Of a stretch of 64,000 nt of DNA, positions 17,804 through 26,762 are shown in pieces; positions within the stretch are counted from its first letter, which is position 1, and each line of letters opens with the position of its first letter. The translations under genes were made by a program, and so were the position numbers. Under the pieces are notes generated by a model. It ran no database searches. It was given only the letters and a program-made list of their open reading frames with translations, and was not told the origin of the DNA. The DNA is from Thalassolituus alkanivorans (GTDB taxonomy: Bacteria > Pseudomonadota > Gammaproteobacteria > Pseudomonadales > Oceanobacteraceae), in assembly GCF_020447205.1 (NCBI RefSeq), contig NZ_JAJAEL010000024.1, forward strand, positions 1,646 to 65,645, written 5' to 3'.

Positions 17804-18706
17804 TCAGGGATTGAGGGCATGGTTACGGCACAGCTCAATCCAGGCCTGAATACCGGCGCTGCGGTATTTCTGGCGGTGCACAATCATATACAACTGGCGG
17901 CTGAAGTCGCGTTGCGGGGCGGTTAAATGCACCAGGCTGCCACGGCGGAAAGCATCAGTGAGGGTAATCTGCGACAGACAGCCGATACCGAGCCGCGCTT
18001 CCACCGCACGCTTAATGGCTTCGGTGTGCTGTAACTCAAGGGTGATGTTGAGGTCGGGCAGCAAGCCGTGCAGGGCGCGGTCAAAGGCCTGACGGGTGCC
18101 GGAGCCGCTTTCGCGCAGAATCCAGCGGGCGGCGAGTAAGTCGCTGTCATCGATATGGCCCTGCTGTTGTTGCTTATGCGCCAGCTCGTCGTCGGGGTGG
18201 CAGAACACCGCCAGTTCGTCGTTATGCCAGGGAATCATTTCCAGTTCCGGATGATTCAGCTCGCCTTCAATCAGGCCGATGTCCAGCTCGTAGTTCAGCA
18301 CTTTGTCGGCAATCTGGCGGGTGTTGGCCACATCCAGCCGCACCGGTGCATCCGGGTGTTCGGCCATATATTTCGCCATTAAACCCACCGCCAGATAATT
18401 ACCGATGGACAGCGTGGCGCCAACATTCAGCGGCCCGGCTTCGGCATGGCGCAGCAGTATCTGTTCGAAATCCTGCGCCTGAGCCAGCAAGGCTTCGGCC
18501 CGTGGACGTACCAGCCGGCCCTGTTCGTTCAGCTGCAGACGCTTGCCGACACGGTCAAACAGCTGCACGGCAAACTGATGCTCAAAGTCTTTTAACGCGC
18601 TGCTGGCGGCACTCTGCGACATCGCCAGTTCATCGGCGGCGCGGGTCAGGTTCTGGTGGTGGGCAATGGCAATAAACACTTGCAGCTGACGCAGGGTGTA
18701 ACGCAT
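17804..18706 (-). CDS. finR: LysR-type regulator FinR of the ferredoxin-NADP reductase gene
   Basis: A 300-residue LysR-family activator. The winged HTH occupies residues 1-60 (LRQLQVFIAIAHHQNLTRAA, SQSAASSALKDFE), followed by a periplasmic-binding-like effector domain. It is divergent from fpr with 143 bases between the starts, the same arrangement as finR-fpr in Pseudomonas, where FinR activates fpr under superoxide and iron stress. That context is the main basis for the name. Two palindromes in the shared intergenic region are its likely operator. ATG 18706 has GAGG five bases upstream. Confidence 0.85.
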   Translation of the reverse strand: MRYTLRQLQVFIAIAHHQNLTRAADELAMSQSAASSALKDFEHQFAVQLFDRVGKRLQLNEQGRLVRPRAEALLAQAQDFEQILLRHAEAGPLNVGATLSIGNYLAVGLMAKYMAEHPDAPVRLDVANTRQIADKVLNYELDIGLIEGELNHPELEMIPWHNDELAVFCHPDDELAHKQQQQGHIDDSDLLAARWILRESGSGTRQAFDRALHGLLPDLNITLELQHTEAIKRAVEARLGIGCLSQITLTDAFRRGSLVHLTAPQRDFSRQLYMIVHRQKYRSAGIQAWIELCRNHALNP

Positions 18707-18742
18707 GGCGGCCTCGGAGATGCCGGAGCCGGCATCGGGTTG

Positions 18743-18780
18743 TTATTCGGTAAAACCGAATAAAGTTATTCAGATAACTT
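18743..18780. promoter_or_regulatory. double-palindrome operator between finR and fpr
   Basis: Two perfect inverted repeats lie back to back: TTATTCGGT-AAA-ACCGAATAA (18743-18763) and AAGTTAT-TCAG-ATAACTT (18763-18780). They share one base, and their centres are about 18 bases apart. LysR regulators normally bind one strong palindrome and an adjacent weaker activation site, so this layout fits FinR control of fpr and of its own gene. Confidence 0.7.
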
Positions 18781-18849
18781 GATTTGCCGATAGTCTGCCG
18801 TGGGTTACTCTGCCTGACAAGTTAAATTGGCCGCCAGGAACCAGCCATT

Positions 18850-19623
18850 ATGAGCAATCTGATCCGCGAAACTGTTACCAGTGTGCATCACTGGAATGAA
18901 ACCCTGTTCAGCTTTACCACCACCCGTAATCAGGGGCTGCGTTTCAAGAATGGTCATTTCACGATGATTGGTCTGGAAGTGGAAGATAAGCCACTGCTGC
19001 GTGCTTACAGCATTGCCAGCGCTAACTATGAAGAAGAGATGGAGTTTTTCTCCATCAAAGTGCAGGACGGCCCGCTGACCTCTCACCTGCAAAAGCTGCA
19101 GGTTGGCGATGAAATTCTGGTGGGTACCAAGCCGGTGGGCACACTGATTACCGATAACCTGCTGCCCGGTAAAAACCTCTATCTGCTGAGCACCGGCACG
19201 GGGTTGGCGCCTTTTATGAGCATCATCAAAGATCTGGATGTGTACGAGCAGTACGACAAAGTGATTCTGACCCACGGCGTGCGTTGGGTATCTGAGCTGG
19301 CGTATCAGCAGCGTATTGAACATGAACTGCCGAATAACGAATATTTTGGTGATGTGGTGCGCGAAAAACTGATCTATTACCCAACGGTTACTCGTGAGCC
19401 GTTCCGTAATAACGGTCGCCTGACCGATGCGCTGACCAGTGGCAAGCTGACCCGTGATATCGGCCTGGCCGATCTGAATCCGGAAACCGACCGCTTTATG
19501 CTGTGCGGCAGCCCGGCGATGCTGGATGATTTGACCAGAATTCTCGATGACATGGGCTTTGAAGAAGCACGTGGCGGTAAGCCGGGGCATTATGTGATTG
19601 AGCGCGCCTTCGTCGAAAAGTAA
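18850..19623 (+). CDS. fpr: ferredoxin--NADP+ reductase
   Basis: A 257-residue FAD flavoprotein moving electrons between NADPH and ferredoxin or flavodoxin. FAD-binding motif RAYSIASANY is at residues about 56-65. NADP-binding STGTGLAPFMS is near 115-125 and the C-terminal LCGSPAMLDD region near 218. The chain ends with the family-typical short aromatic-poor tail VIERAFVEK of the bacterial type (Fpr subclass I of Pseudomonas and Azotobacter). It is a single-gene unit, controlled by the divergent finR through the two palindromes and ended by the strong hairpin at 19667-19734. Confidence 0.95.
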   Translation: MSNLIRETVTSVHHWNETLFSFTTTRNQGLRFKNGHFTMIGLEVEDKPLLRAYSIASANYEEEMEFFSIKVQDGPLTSHLQKLQVGDEILVGTKPVGTLITDNLLPGKNLYLLSTGTGLAPFMSIIKDLDVYEQYDKVILTHGVRWVSELAYQQRIEHELPNNEYFGDVVREKLIYYPTVTREPFRNNGRLTDALTSGKLTRDIGLADLNPETDRFMLCGSPAMLDDLTRILDDMGFEEARGGKPGHYVIERAFVEK

Positions 19624-19666
19624 GGCGCTGTTGCCAATGAATTCGCCGTCATAGCGGCAAGCGGGT

Positions 19667-19734
19667 AAGCCCGCCCGTTCTCTGTTCTGCCGGAATCTTG
19701 GCCCGTCAGAACAGAGAACGGGTGGGCTTTTTTA
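19667..19734 (+). terminator. fpr terminator (long stem)
   Basis: A 23-base stem: AAGCCCGCCCGTTCTCTG (start) pairs with CAGAGAACGGGTGGGCTT (end), continued by TTCTG/CAGAA. It encloses a 17-base loop and is followed by a T run that abuts the left end of the MITE-like element. Confidence 0.85.
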
Positions 19735-19735
19735 T

Positions 19736-20131
19736 TAGGGCCTGTCGACACTCATTAAACAGGCCCGTTATTGACTAAAAATTTTTCAAACAAGGCGCTG
19801 AGAGTGTGGGATGTTCAGCACATCCCTGTGCTTCACCCCTTCGGGGTTGGCACGCCAATCTGTTCCAGGCAGATTGGTAACGGCTTAAGCGAGCGAACAG
19901 CAACGCAGGATGAGGGATTTTTAGCCATAACCCTTCGGGCCGAGGCCGGTTTTCCCCATAAGCATCGTCGTTCGTCATTCATTTAGCCCGCTACCAATCT
20001 GCAGGAGCAGATGGGCGCGAAGCCCGTAGGGTCAGGAACATGGATGTTCCTGACAATATCACTCCTCTCTCCTTGTTCTGAGAAAAACCGGCTCTCAGCA
20101 GGACCTATTCAATGAGTGTCGACAGGCCCTA
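19736..20131. mobile_element. MITE-like non-autonomous element with perfect terminal inverted repeats
   Basis: The left end TAGGGCCTGTCGACACTCAT (19736-19755, plus one more T) is exactly repeated in inverse at the right end (20111-20131). These are perfect 21-base terminal inverted repeats around 354 bases. Outermost TA dinucleotides on both sides suggest a TA target duplication, as with IS630/Tc1-type transposases, but that is inference. There is no transposase. The interior is palindromic, with hairpins at 19855-19877 (CCAATCTG / CAGATTGG) and 20031-20054 (11-base perfect stem GTCAGGAACAT). Open frames inside it are not genes. It sits between the fpr terminator and the marR stop codon, three bases from the latter. 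Confidence 0.85.
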
Positions 20132-20134
20132 GTG

Positions 20135-20635
20135 TTATTCCTCTGCGTGCTCAAAACTGAGCAGCAACTGACGCAGCAGATCGTTCAGTTGCCGTTGTTG
20201 TTCAGGCTGCAATGCTTTGAGCAGACGTGCCTGCAATTGCAGATGGTGCTCAACTGCACGGTTAATCAGTTCGCGGCCACTGTCGCTCAGCTGTACCAGC
20301 AGGCTGCGGCGGTCATCGGGATCGGGCAGGCGATCAATCAGGCCGCGTTGTTCCAGCCGGTTCAGACGGTTGGTCATGGCACCGGAGGTCAGCATGGCCG
20401 ATTTAAACAGAACCGTCGGAGTTAAGCGGTAGGGCGGGCCGCTGCGCAGCAGGGTGGCCAGCACATCAAACTCACCACTGGCGAGCCCCAGCTGCTTATG
20501 CAATTCGCTGATTTCCTGACGGGTATAGTTTGCCAGACGCGATAGCCGGCCCACCGCCTGCATCGGCCAGATATCCAGGTCTGGCCGCTCCTGCTGCCAT
20601 TGGTCAGCAATAAAATCCACATGATCCCGAGCCAT
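20135..20635 (-). CDS. MarR-family transcriptional regulator
   Basis: A 166-residue winged-helix regulator. The MarR core runs from about residue 30 to 140 and shows LGLASGEFDVLATLL, the recognition helix TSGAMTNRLNRLEQRGLI and the wing DPDDRRSLLVQLSDSG. It is divergent from a DMT-family exporter with twin operator-like palindromes between them, so it most likely represses the exporter (and itself) until an inducing compound binds. The MITE-like element ends three bases beyond its stop, so it has lost or never had its own terminator there. Confidence 0.92.
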   Translation of the reverse strand: MARDHVDFIADQWQQERPDLDIWPMQAVGRLSRLANYTRQEISELHKQLGLASGEFDVLATLLRSGPPYRLTPTVLFKSAMLTSGAMTNRLNRLEQRGLIDRLPDPDDRRSLLVQLSDSGRELINRAVEHHLQLQARLLKALQPEQQRQLNDLLRQLLLSFEHAEE

Positions 20636-20684
20636 AAGGTGTCGCTTTTCCTGTGTAAAACGGAATCTGTTCAGTGTGCCCGGG

Positions 20685-20765
20685 AAATATCTTAACGTAA
20701 AGATATTTGACCGGGATCGTCGTTAGGGATATCTTTGCTTGAAATATCTTAACATGAAGATAATT
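20685..20765. promoter_or_regulatory. twin MarR-type operators
   Basis: AAATATCTT-aacgta-AAGATATTT (20685-20708) is a perfect 9-base inverted repeat. A second copy, AAATATCTT-aacatg-AAGATAATT (20742-20765), lies 57 bases further, almost touching the exporter start codon at 20777. A half-site GATATCTTT lies between them. The two identical sites in the marR-exporter intergenic region are probably the regulator's binding sites. Confidence 0.75.
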
Positions 20766-20776
20766 GGTGGGCAGAA

Positions 20777-21673
20777 ATGACAGCAAGCAGTAAAGATGTA
20801 CCCGTTGGTTTGCCGCTATGGCTGATGGCCGTGGCAGCTCCTTTGTTGTGGGGAACAACCTACGCGGTGACGCAGGCTTTTCTCGCCGGAGTTGATCCAT
20901 TCTGGCTGGCGACGCTGCGCATCGTAGTGCCCGGCGTGATGATGGTATGGCTGGTGCCGCTGGCGGTGTGGCGCCGGCATTGGCTGAACATCGTGGTGCT
21001 CAGTGCGCTGAATATCGGCATCTTCACGGTGTTGTTGTTTGGTGCTATTCAGCGCTTACCGGGCGGCATGGCGGCGACACTGACGGCCAGTATGCCGCTG
21101 CAGTTACTGCTGTTGCGCGCGTTGCAGGGCAGGCTGCCGGCCCCTTTGCAGTTGCTGGCTGCGGTGGGCGGGATGGCGGGGGTTGGCCTGCTGGTCTGGC
21201 AGGCTCCGGCTGAACCTGACTGGACGGGAGTAGCGCTGGCTTTGGCGGCGGCGTTCTGCATGGCGCTGGGCGTGTTGCTGATGCCGGTTCTGGGGCGAGG
21301 TATCAAACCGCTGGTATTGGCCAGTGCGCAGTTGTTCAGTGCCGGTGTTGTGTTATTGCTGCTGATGCTGCTCTGGGGACGGCCGTTTCCGGCACTGGAT
21401 ACTCAGGGCGTGCTGGCGCTGGTCTGGCTCGGACCGGTGGGTATGGGACTGGGTTATTACCTGTGGTTCCGTGCTATTACCCTGATTGCCGTTGATAAGC
21501 TGGCCTTTATGGGGCTGATTAATCCGGTGGTGGCAGTACTGGCCGGTGTTCTGGTGATGGGTGAACTGATGAATATCAGTCAGGCTTTTGCCATTGCGCT
21601 GGTGCTGTTCTGTGTGTTGCTGGCTCAGCATCCGGCGGCGCAGCGGCATTTGTCTGCAGCCAGAGTCAGTTAA
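20777..21673 (+). CDS. EamA/DMT-family transporter
   Basis: A 298-residue inner-membrane protein with ten hydrophobic segments in two EamA repeats. The first begins AVAAPLLWGTTYAVTQAFLAG. The second has the family motif FMGLINPVVAVLAGVLVMGE near the C terminus. Such drug/metabolite transporters export amino acids, purines or toxic small molecules. The substrate is unknown. Placement beside a divergent MarR repressor with operator-like sites suggests inducible efflux. Confidence 0.9.
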   Translation: MTASSKDVPVGLPLWLMAVAAPLLWGTTYAVTQAFLAGVDPFWLATLRIVVPGVMMVWLVPLAVWRRHWLNIVVLSALNIGIFTVLLFGAIQRLPGGMAATLTASMPLQLLLLRALQGRLPAPLQLLAAVGGMAGVGLLVWQAPAEPDWTGVALALAAAFCMALGVLLMPVLGRGIKPLVLASAQLFSAGVVLLLLMLLWGRPFPALDTQGVLALVWLGPVGMGLGYYLWFRAITLIAVDKLAFMGLINPVVAVLAGVLVMGELMNISQAFAIALVLFCVLLAQHPAAQRHLSAARVS

Positions 21674-21765
21674 AACTGGCACTGAAGCTGCAATGTCTCC
21701 GGTTAGTTAAATAAATCGTCGGATTTCCGGCGTTATTTGAATGATCGTGTGACAGGAGAATGACA

Positions 21766-22215
21766 ATGCCCGGACAAGGTACCGTAGAAGATGTACTGCG
21801 CAGCCTGAACTTTGCTCAGGATGTCGGTAAGCAGATACGCGACGCCGGTTATGTGCTGGATAAGACAGAGCTGAAGCGTCTGCTGGCTGAACTTACCTCG
21901 GCGGTTGCCTCCAGTAAAATGGAGCTGGCTTTGCTGCAGGGCGTGTGTGAAGCCCGTGACGAAGAACTGATCCGCTTACATGAAGCACTGGTGTACAAAG
22001 GCAATCTGCGCCGCCGCGGTGATGGCTATTACAAAACACTGGATGGCCGTCCTTATGGTCAGCCTTACTGCTCTTATTGCTGGGAGAGTAAGCAGCAATT
22101 ACTGCATCTTCACAGCCGGATTCTGAGTAAAGACATTCGCATTTGTCCGGGCTGCAAAAATGAATATCAGGCCATCCGCACACCGTATCTTGAAGCGGAC
22201 GGCATGACGGTTTAA
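21766..22215 (+). CDS. zinc-ribbon protein of unknown function
   Basis: A 149-residue soluble protein. A helical N-terminal half (VLRSLNFAQDVGKQIRDAGY, LLAELTSAVASSKMELALLQ) is followed by a probable zinc ribbon: CSYCWES near residue 100 and ICPGCKN near 127. The middle segment RRRGDGYYKTLDGRPYGQPY is rich in Arg, Gly and Tyr. The second ATG (21766) has GGAG seven bases upstream and is preferred to the ATG two codons earlier, which almost touches that GGAG. No family recognised. Nucleic-acid binding is possible but not shown. Confidence 0.7.
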   Translation: MPGQGTVEDVLRSLNFAQDVGKQIRDAGYVLDKTELKRLLAELTSAVASSKMELALLQGVCEARDEELIRLHEALVYKGNLRRRGDGYYKTLDGRPYGQPYCSYCWESKQQLLHLHSRILSKDIRICPGCKNEYQAIRTPYLEADGMTV

Positions 22216-22359
22216 GCCAGCGCACGCTGATCGTTGCAGCTGGGAGACAGAGTGTCTGCGCTGTTTGGCGGGAAAATGGCCGGACAGGCAGAGGCTGCTC
22301 TCGCACTTCGGTCAGGGCACGGCTATATTGGCCGCGCAATGTCTGGCGATGGAATCCGT

Positions 22360-23433
22360 ATGAAGCTGCTTAACCCTGCTGTTCTTATTTTAAAGGTATC
22401 GTTACTGGTCCCGGTTCTGGTCTCAATGCTGTGTCCTGTTTTTGTGGCCAATGCTGAAGACACTGAGGCTGATGCCGGAGCCGGTAGCGAACCGACGGTG
22501 CTGGAAGAATTATTACCCGCCACCGGGCCGCTGAAAACCAAGCAGCAACCGGTTGATATGATTGCGGATGATGAGTTCAAACCAGCATTGCGTGACAACC
22601 TGCCGCAATTGGTTGAAAAAATTCAGGTTGAGCGCCTGGCATCCGACAGTCCTTATGTGATGCTCCCGCACCGGCCTAATTATGTGTTGCCTCTGTCTTA
22701 TCAGGGCCGTCCCAGTGATCGTGAACAGAACCGGGTTTTGCAACATTACACCGGAGATCCTGACGCTGAACGCGAAGCTGGCAATGATCATCTGGAGGCG
22801 GTATTTCAGCTCAGTATCAAATACCGTTTGTCCGAAGGTCTGCTGGGAAAATTCAGCAGCATTGATGTGGCTTATACCAACCGTTCCTTCTGGCAGGCGT
22901 ACAACGGCGATATTTCCCGGCCATTCCGTGAAACCAACCACGAACCCGAGCTGATATTTTCCTGGCAGCCACAAAATAAGTGGGTTGATTATTTTTCTCT
23001 GGCCATTAATCACCAGTCCAATGGCCAGACCAGCTCGATGTCGCGCAGCTGGAACCGGGTTATTGCCCAGGTCGCATCGGTATCGTCTACAGGGATCTAT
23101 TCCACCCGGATCTGGTGGCGCCTGCCGGAAGAAAGTAAGGCCGATCCTTTTGACCCCGCCGATAATGATAACCCGGATATCGACGATTATATGGGTAACG
23201 GTGAATTCACCTATATCTATGTCATGGGCAACCACAATATCAGCACTATGTTGCGCAATAATCTGAATCCGGATAAAAACCGTGGCGCGATTGAAATCGG
23301 CTGGACCTTTCCGCTCAACCGTAAAATCAAAGGCTTTGTGCAGTATTTTAATGGTTACGGTGAAAGCCTGATTGATTACAACCGCTATCAGGAGCGTATT
23401 GGCGTCGGCATTAAACTCAGCGACTGGTTCTGA
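22360..23433 (+). CDS. pldA: outer-membrane phospholipase A
   Basis: A 357-residue outer-membrane enzyme that hydrolyses phospholipids misplaced in the outer leaflet. After a signal peptide (MKLLNPAVLILKVSLLVPVL..., cut after VANA about residue 28) comes an acidic linker of about 100 residues. The twelve-strand barrel follows, with the catalytic motif INHQSNGQTSSMSRSWNRV (His and Ser) and the ending YFNGYGESLIDYN typical of the family. The linker is longer than in E. coli PldA. The open frame extends upstream, but the ATG at 22360 starts the signal peptide. Confidence 0.92.
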   Translation: MKLLNPAVLILKVSLLVPVLVSMLCPVFVANAEDTEADAGAGSEPTVLEELLPATGPLKTKQQPVDMIADDEFKPALRDNLPQLVEKIQVERLASDSPYVMLPHRPNYVLPLSYQGRPSDREQNRVLQHYTGDPDAEREAGNDHLEAVFQLSIKYRLSEGLLGKFSSIDVAYTNRSFWQAYNGDISRPFRETNHEPELIFSWQPQNKWVDYFSLAINHQSNGQTSSMSRSWNRVIAQVASVSSTGIYSTRIWWRLPEESKADPFDPADNDNPDIDDYMGNGEFTYIYVMGNHNISTMLRNNLNPDKNRGAIEIGWTFPLNRKIKGFVQYFNGYGESLIDYNRYQERIGVGIKLSDWF

Positions 23434-23489
23434 GCTGGCTGTATAACAATAGCGCGGTATAATCGCCGCGCATTCAGGCCGGAATTTCT

Positions 23490-24611
23490 ATGATGTTAAC
23501 CCTCGGACTTATTATTAATCCTTATGCCGGTATCGGTGGCGCCGTTGGCCTTAAGGGCAGTGACGGCGCGGACATCGTTGCCGAAGCTCTGGCCCGTGGC
23601 GCTGAGCGTAAAGCTGTATTACGTGCCCGTCAGGCGCTGGATGTTTTGACGGCATTAAAAGAACGCTGCCATTTTCTGACTTGTCCCGGAGAAATGGGGG
23701 CCGATCTGCTGACGGAGCTGGGTTTTTCTTACCGTCTGATCGACGCCGATATTCCGCAGGTGAATACCAGTGCCGAACATACCCGCCTGGCGGCGGCCGC
23801 AATGCTGGAGAATAACGTCGATTTACTGTTATTCGCCGGTGGCGATGGCACCGCCCGCGATATCTGTGCGGTTATTGGTGATACCTTACCTGTACTCGGT
23901 ATTCCGGCTGGCGTGAAAATTCATTCGGCGGTGTATGGCATTACTCCGGCGGCTTCCGGTGAAGTGGTGCGCAGTCTGCTGGAAGGCGGGCTGGTGGATA
24001 TTAAAGAAGCCGAAGTACGTGATCTGGATGAAGAGGCTTTTCGTAATAATCAGGTGCGTGCACGGCATTACGGTGAAATGCGTGTGCCTCAGGCCGGGCA
24101 TTTTGTGCAGGCGGTAAAGCAGGGCGGCGTTGAAGTGGAAGAGCTGGTGCTGGCTGATATTGCTGCCTTTATCTGTGCCGATATGGACGATGATGTGTTG
24201 TATCTGGTTGGCTCAGGCAAAACCACACAAGCGGTGATGGATGAATTAGGGCTCGATAATACCCTGCTGGGTGTGGATGCTGTCTTTAACCGCGAACAGA
24301 TTGGTAAAGATTTAACCGCGGCTGACATACTCAGGCTATTGGCAGAATATCCGCAGGCTCAGGCGATTGTTAGTGTGATGGGCGGTCAGGGACATATTTT
24401 CGGCCGTGGTAATCAGCAGTTCAGCCCGGAGATTTTGCGTTTGCTGGGTAAAAAGAATATCCGCCTTATTTCAACCAAAACAAAAATTGGCGCACTGAAT
24501 GGCCGGCCGTTAATTATGGATAGTGGTGATCCTCAATTGGATAAAGACTGGGCCGGGACCATTGAAATCACTACCGGTTATCGTGATCAGATTGTTCATG
24601 CCCTGATTTAA
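23490..24611 (+). CDS. ATP-NAD kinase family protein
   Basis: A 373-residue soluble protein with the NAD-kinase type GGDGTARDI motif (residues about 111-119), an N-terminal GLIINPYAGIGG and the later MGGQGHIFGRGNQQ and KTKIGAL blocks. This is the longer COG3199 branch rather than canonical NadK, so whether it makes NADP is uncertain. Relatives are sometimes annotated as predicted polyphosphate/ATP-dependent NAD kinases. It stands alone, with a terminator at 24631-24660. Confidence 0.82.
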   Translation: MMLTLGLIINPYAGIGGAVGLKGSDGADIVAEALARGAERKAVLRARQALDVLTALKERCHFLTCPGEMGADLLTELGFSYRLIDADIPQVNTSAEHTRLAAAAMLENNVDLLLFAGGDGTARDICAVIGDTLPVLGIPAGVKIHSAVYGITPAASGEVVRSLLEGGLVDIKEAEVRDLDEEAFRNNQVRARHYGEMRVPQAGHFVQAVKQGGVEVEELVLADIAAFICADMDDDVLYLVGSGKTTQAVMDELGLDNTLLGVDAVFNREQIGKDLTAADILRLLAEYPQAQAIVSVMGGQGHIFGRGNQQFSPEILRLLGKKNIRLISTKTKIGALNGRPLIMDSGDPQLDKDWAGTIEITTGYRDQIVHALI

Positions 24612-24630
24612 TCTGAATACTATGAAGGCA

Positions 24631-24660
24631 TAAAAAAAAACCGGGGTTGGCCGGTTTTTT
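24631..24660. terminator. terminator after the ATP-NAD kinase family gene
   Basis: A run, stem AACCGG / CCGGTT with a GGTTGG loop, then T run. It works for the plus-strand gene and probably also for the convergent chemoreceptor gene. Confidence 0.8.
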
Positions 24661-24688
24661 ATTGTTTTTCCGGGAGAGAATTGAGTCA

Positions 24689-26563
24689 TCAGTTGACGAC
24701 AAATTTCTCTACCGTCTGATTCAGACGCGCTGCCAGTTCTGCCAGTGCTGCACTGGCCAAGGCCGCCTGAGACGCCTGCTCATGGCTGGTACTGGCCAAC
24801 TCATTAACACGTACGACGTTGCGGTTAATCTCTTCGGCAGCATAGCTTTGCTCTTCGGCTGCAGTGGCGATCTGGGTGTTCAGGTCGTTGATGCTGCTGA
24901 TGTTGCTGTAAATCACCTGCAGAGCTTCACTGGCTTCACTTACGCGGGCGATACCGGTTTCGGCGCGGTCACGGGATTTCAGCACGGTGTTGACCACTTC
25001 AGCGGTTCCTTTATTAAATTCGTTGATGGTTGCCCGAATAGACTCAGTGGATTCCTGAGTTCGGCTGGCCAATGTCCGCACTTCATCGGCAACCACGGCA
25101 AAGCCACGTCCCTGCTCGCCGGCACGTGCGGCCTCAATGGCAGCGTTCAGAGCCAGCAGATTTGTTTGTTCGGCAATGGCACTGATTTCACCCAGAATCG
25201 CGCCGATACTTTCACTGTCTTTCTGCAGTTTTTCGATGGCCTTAGTGGCCTCCAGAATTTCACTGTTGAGGGTTTCAATTTCGTGGCGGGCTTCATCCGA
25301 AATACTTTTTCCGCGACTGACTTCACGATGTACTTCGTTGACGGCACTGGCTGCCTGATTAGCATTGCCGGCAATGTTCTGAATAGTTGAGGTCATTTCG
25401 GTCATGGCAGTAACCGCCTGGGCAACTTCTTCCTGTTGCTGATTGCTGGCATCGCCGACTTCACGGGTAATGGCTGACATCTCTTCCGATGCGGAGGCTA
25501 CTTCGGTTGCACCGGATTTTACCTGCTCAACGGTTTCGCGCAGTGTGGCAATTAAAGCGTCAAAGGCATGAGATAAAATACCAATTTCATCACCAGAGCG
25601 GTGACCGATTAATTGTGTCAGGTCGAGGTCGCGGGCAATGCGCTGAATTTTGCCGGTAATATTCTGCACAGGCTGGTAAATCGCACGGGATACAAGAAAG
25701 GTCAGGGTTGCAACCACGGCGAAGGTTAACAGGATGCTCAGCGTGAGGGTTGTATATACCCGCTGAGTCATGGTTTCCATTTCACCGGTGATGTAGACCG
25801 TCAGCTCATCAAAAATGGTTTCGGTTTTATGGATGGTGCTGCGCATCTCGCCGCGCAGACCTTCTTTTTCGTTTAATCCCATCAGCTGCTCTTTATTGAA
25901 CAGTGTGGTGAACTGATCCTGGTAACTCCTGAGTTCCTGCTGAACCTGACTGTTACCGGCCAGACTGCTGCGTTCCAGCGCCTGACTGAAATCGTTAATA
26001 CCCGCTTTGAATTTATCCATATAGGATGGGTCGCTGCGCAACATAAAATCTTTTTCATGGCGGCGCAGCATCAGCATGTAATAAAGCAGCTCATAGTCTT
26101 CGGAAGATTTTGCCGAGGTTTCGATATCATGTACGGCTTTGCGCAGGCCGCCATACAGACCGCTTTTAGGGTCCAGACCGATTTCCTGCTGAGCAGCTGC
26201 AAGGGTATCAAATATCTTGCGGTAACCATTCACTTGGGTGCTCAGTTGCTGGACCTGAGTGGTATTCAGACCCAGTCCCCGCATGTGACTGTTCAGTTTC
26301 GTGATGTCATCCTGAGTTTTATCTGCGACGGTACCGAACTGCTGGACATACTTCATATCCTTGCGTGCCAGAAAATCCTTTTCATTACGGCGCAGCAGCA
26401 GAATATCGCCACTCACCGTTTGCTGTTGATACAGCACATCGGATAAAGCACCAAGGCGGGAAAACTGCTGTACGCTCAGTGCTGATGTAATTATCAGGCC
26501 AAGAACAACCAGCACCAGAATCATGCTGTGTTTACTTTTAATGCTGAAATTGTCAATAACCAT
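24689..26563 (-). CDS. methyl-accepting chemotaxis protein with HBM-type sensor domain
   Basis: A 624-residue chemoreceptor. TM1 ([19 protein letters not shown]) opens a periplasmic helical domain of about 240 residues. The twice-repeated (R)R.EKDF motif ([24 protein letters not shown]) marks it as a helical bimodular (HBM) sensor like McpS of Pseudomonas putida, which binds TCA-cycle acids. TM2, a HAMP domain ([14 protein letters not shown]) and the signalling hairpin [20 protein letters not shown] follow. A ligand such as an organic acid is inferred from the domain only. The ATG at 26563 (MVIDNFS) has AAGG nine bases upstream. The 67-codon upstream extension is rejected. Confidence 0.93.
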   Translation of the reverse strand: MVIDNFSIKSKHSMILVLVVLGLIITSALSVQQFSRLGALSDVLYQQQTVSGDILLLRRNEKDFLARKDMKYVQQFGTVADKTQDDITKLNSHMRGLGLNTTQVQQLSTQVNGYRKIFDTLAAAQQEIGLDPKSGLYGGLRKAVHDIETSAKSSEDYELLYYMLMLRRHEKDFMLRSDPSYMDKFKAGINDFSQALERSSLAGNSQVQQELRSYQDQFTTLFNKEQLMGLNEKEGLRGEMRSTIHKTETIFDELTVYITGEMETMTQRVYTTLTLSILLTFAVVATLTFLVSRAIYQPVQNITGKIQRIARDLDLTQLIGHRSGDEIGILSHAFDALIATLRETVEQVKSGATEVASASEEMSAITREVGDASNQQQEEVAQAVTAMTEMTSTIQNIAGNANQAASAVNEVHREVSRGKSISDEARHEIETLNSEILEATKAIEKLQKDSESIGAILGEISAIAEQTNLLALNAAIEAARAGEQGRGFAVVADEVRTLASRTQESTESIRATINEFNKGTAEVVNTVLKSRDRAETGIARVSEASEALQVIYSNISSINDLNTQIATAAEEQSYAAEEINRNVVRVNELASTSHEQASQAALASAALAELAARLNQTVEKFVVN

Positions 26564-26762
26564 GGGGTTAACCTTTATGTAGCTATGACAGAAGACTAGA
26601 ACAACTGCCGTAGGGCGCCAGTTGTATGCGGTATATGGCAGGTTTTGGCTGCGTATCGCTGTTTCCGGTGTAGCCATTGGCATGGCAAGTCCTAGGGAGT
26701 ACGGATATATCCCTGCTAATTTAATACGTAAGTACCATAATAAAAAATAACAGGGCCTTACC

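Noticed and set aside
19771-19986. Open frames inside the MITE-like element
   Set aside because: They are short, overlap in both strands, and encode palindromic element sequence rather than a transposase.
24647-25390. 247-codon frame opposite the chemoreceptor gene
   Set aside because: Antisense to the highly conserved signalling domain, with no ribosome-binding site.
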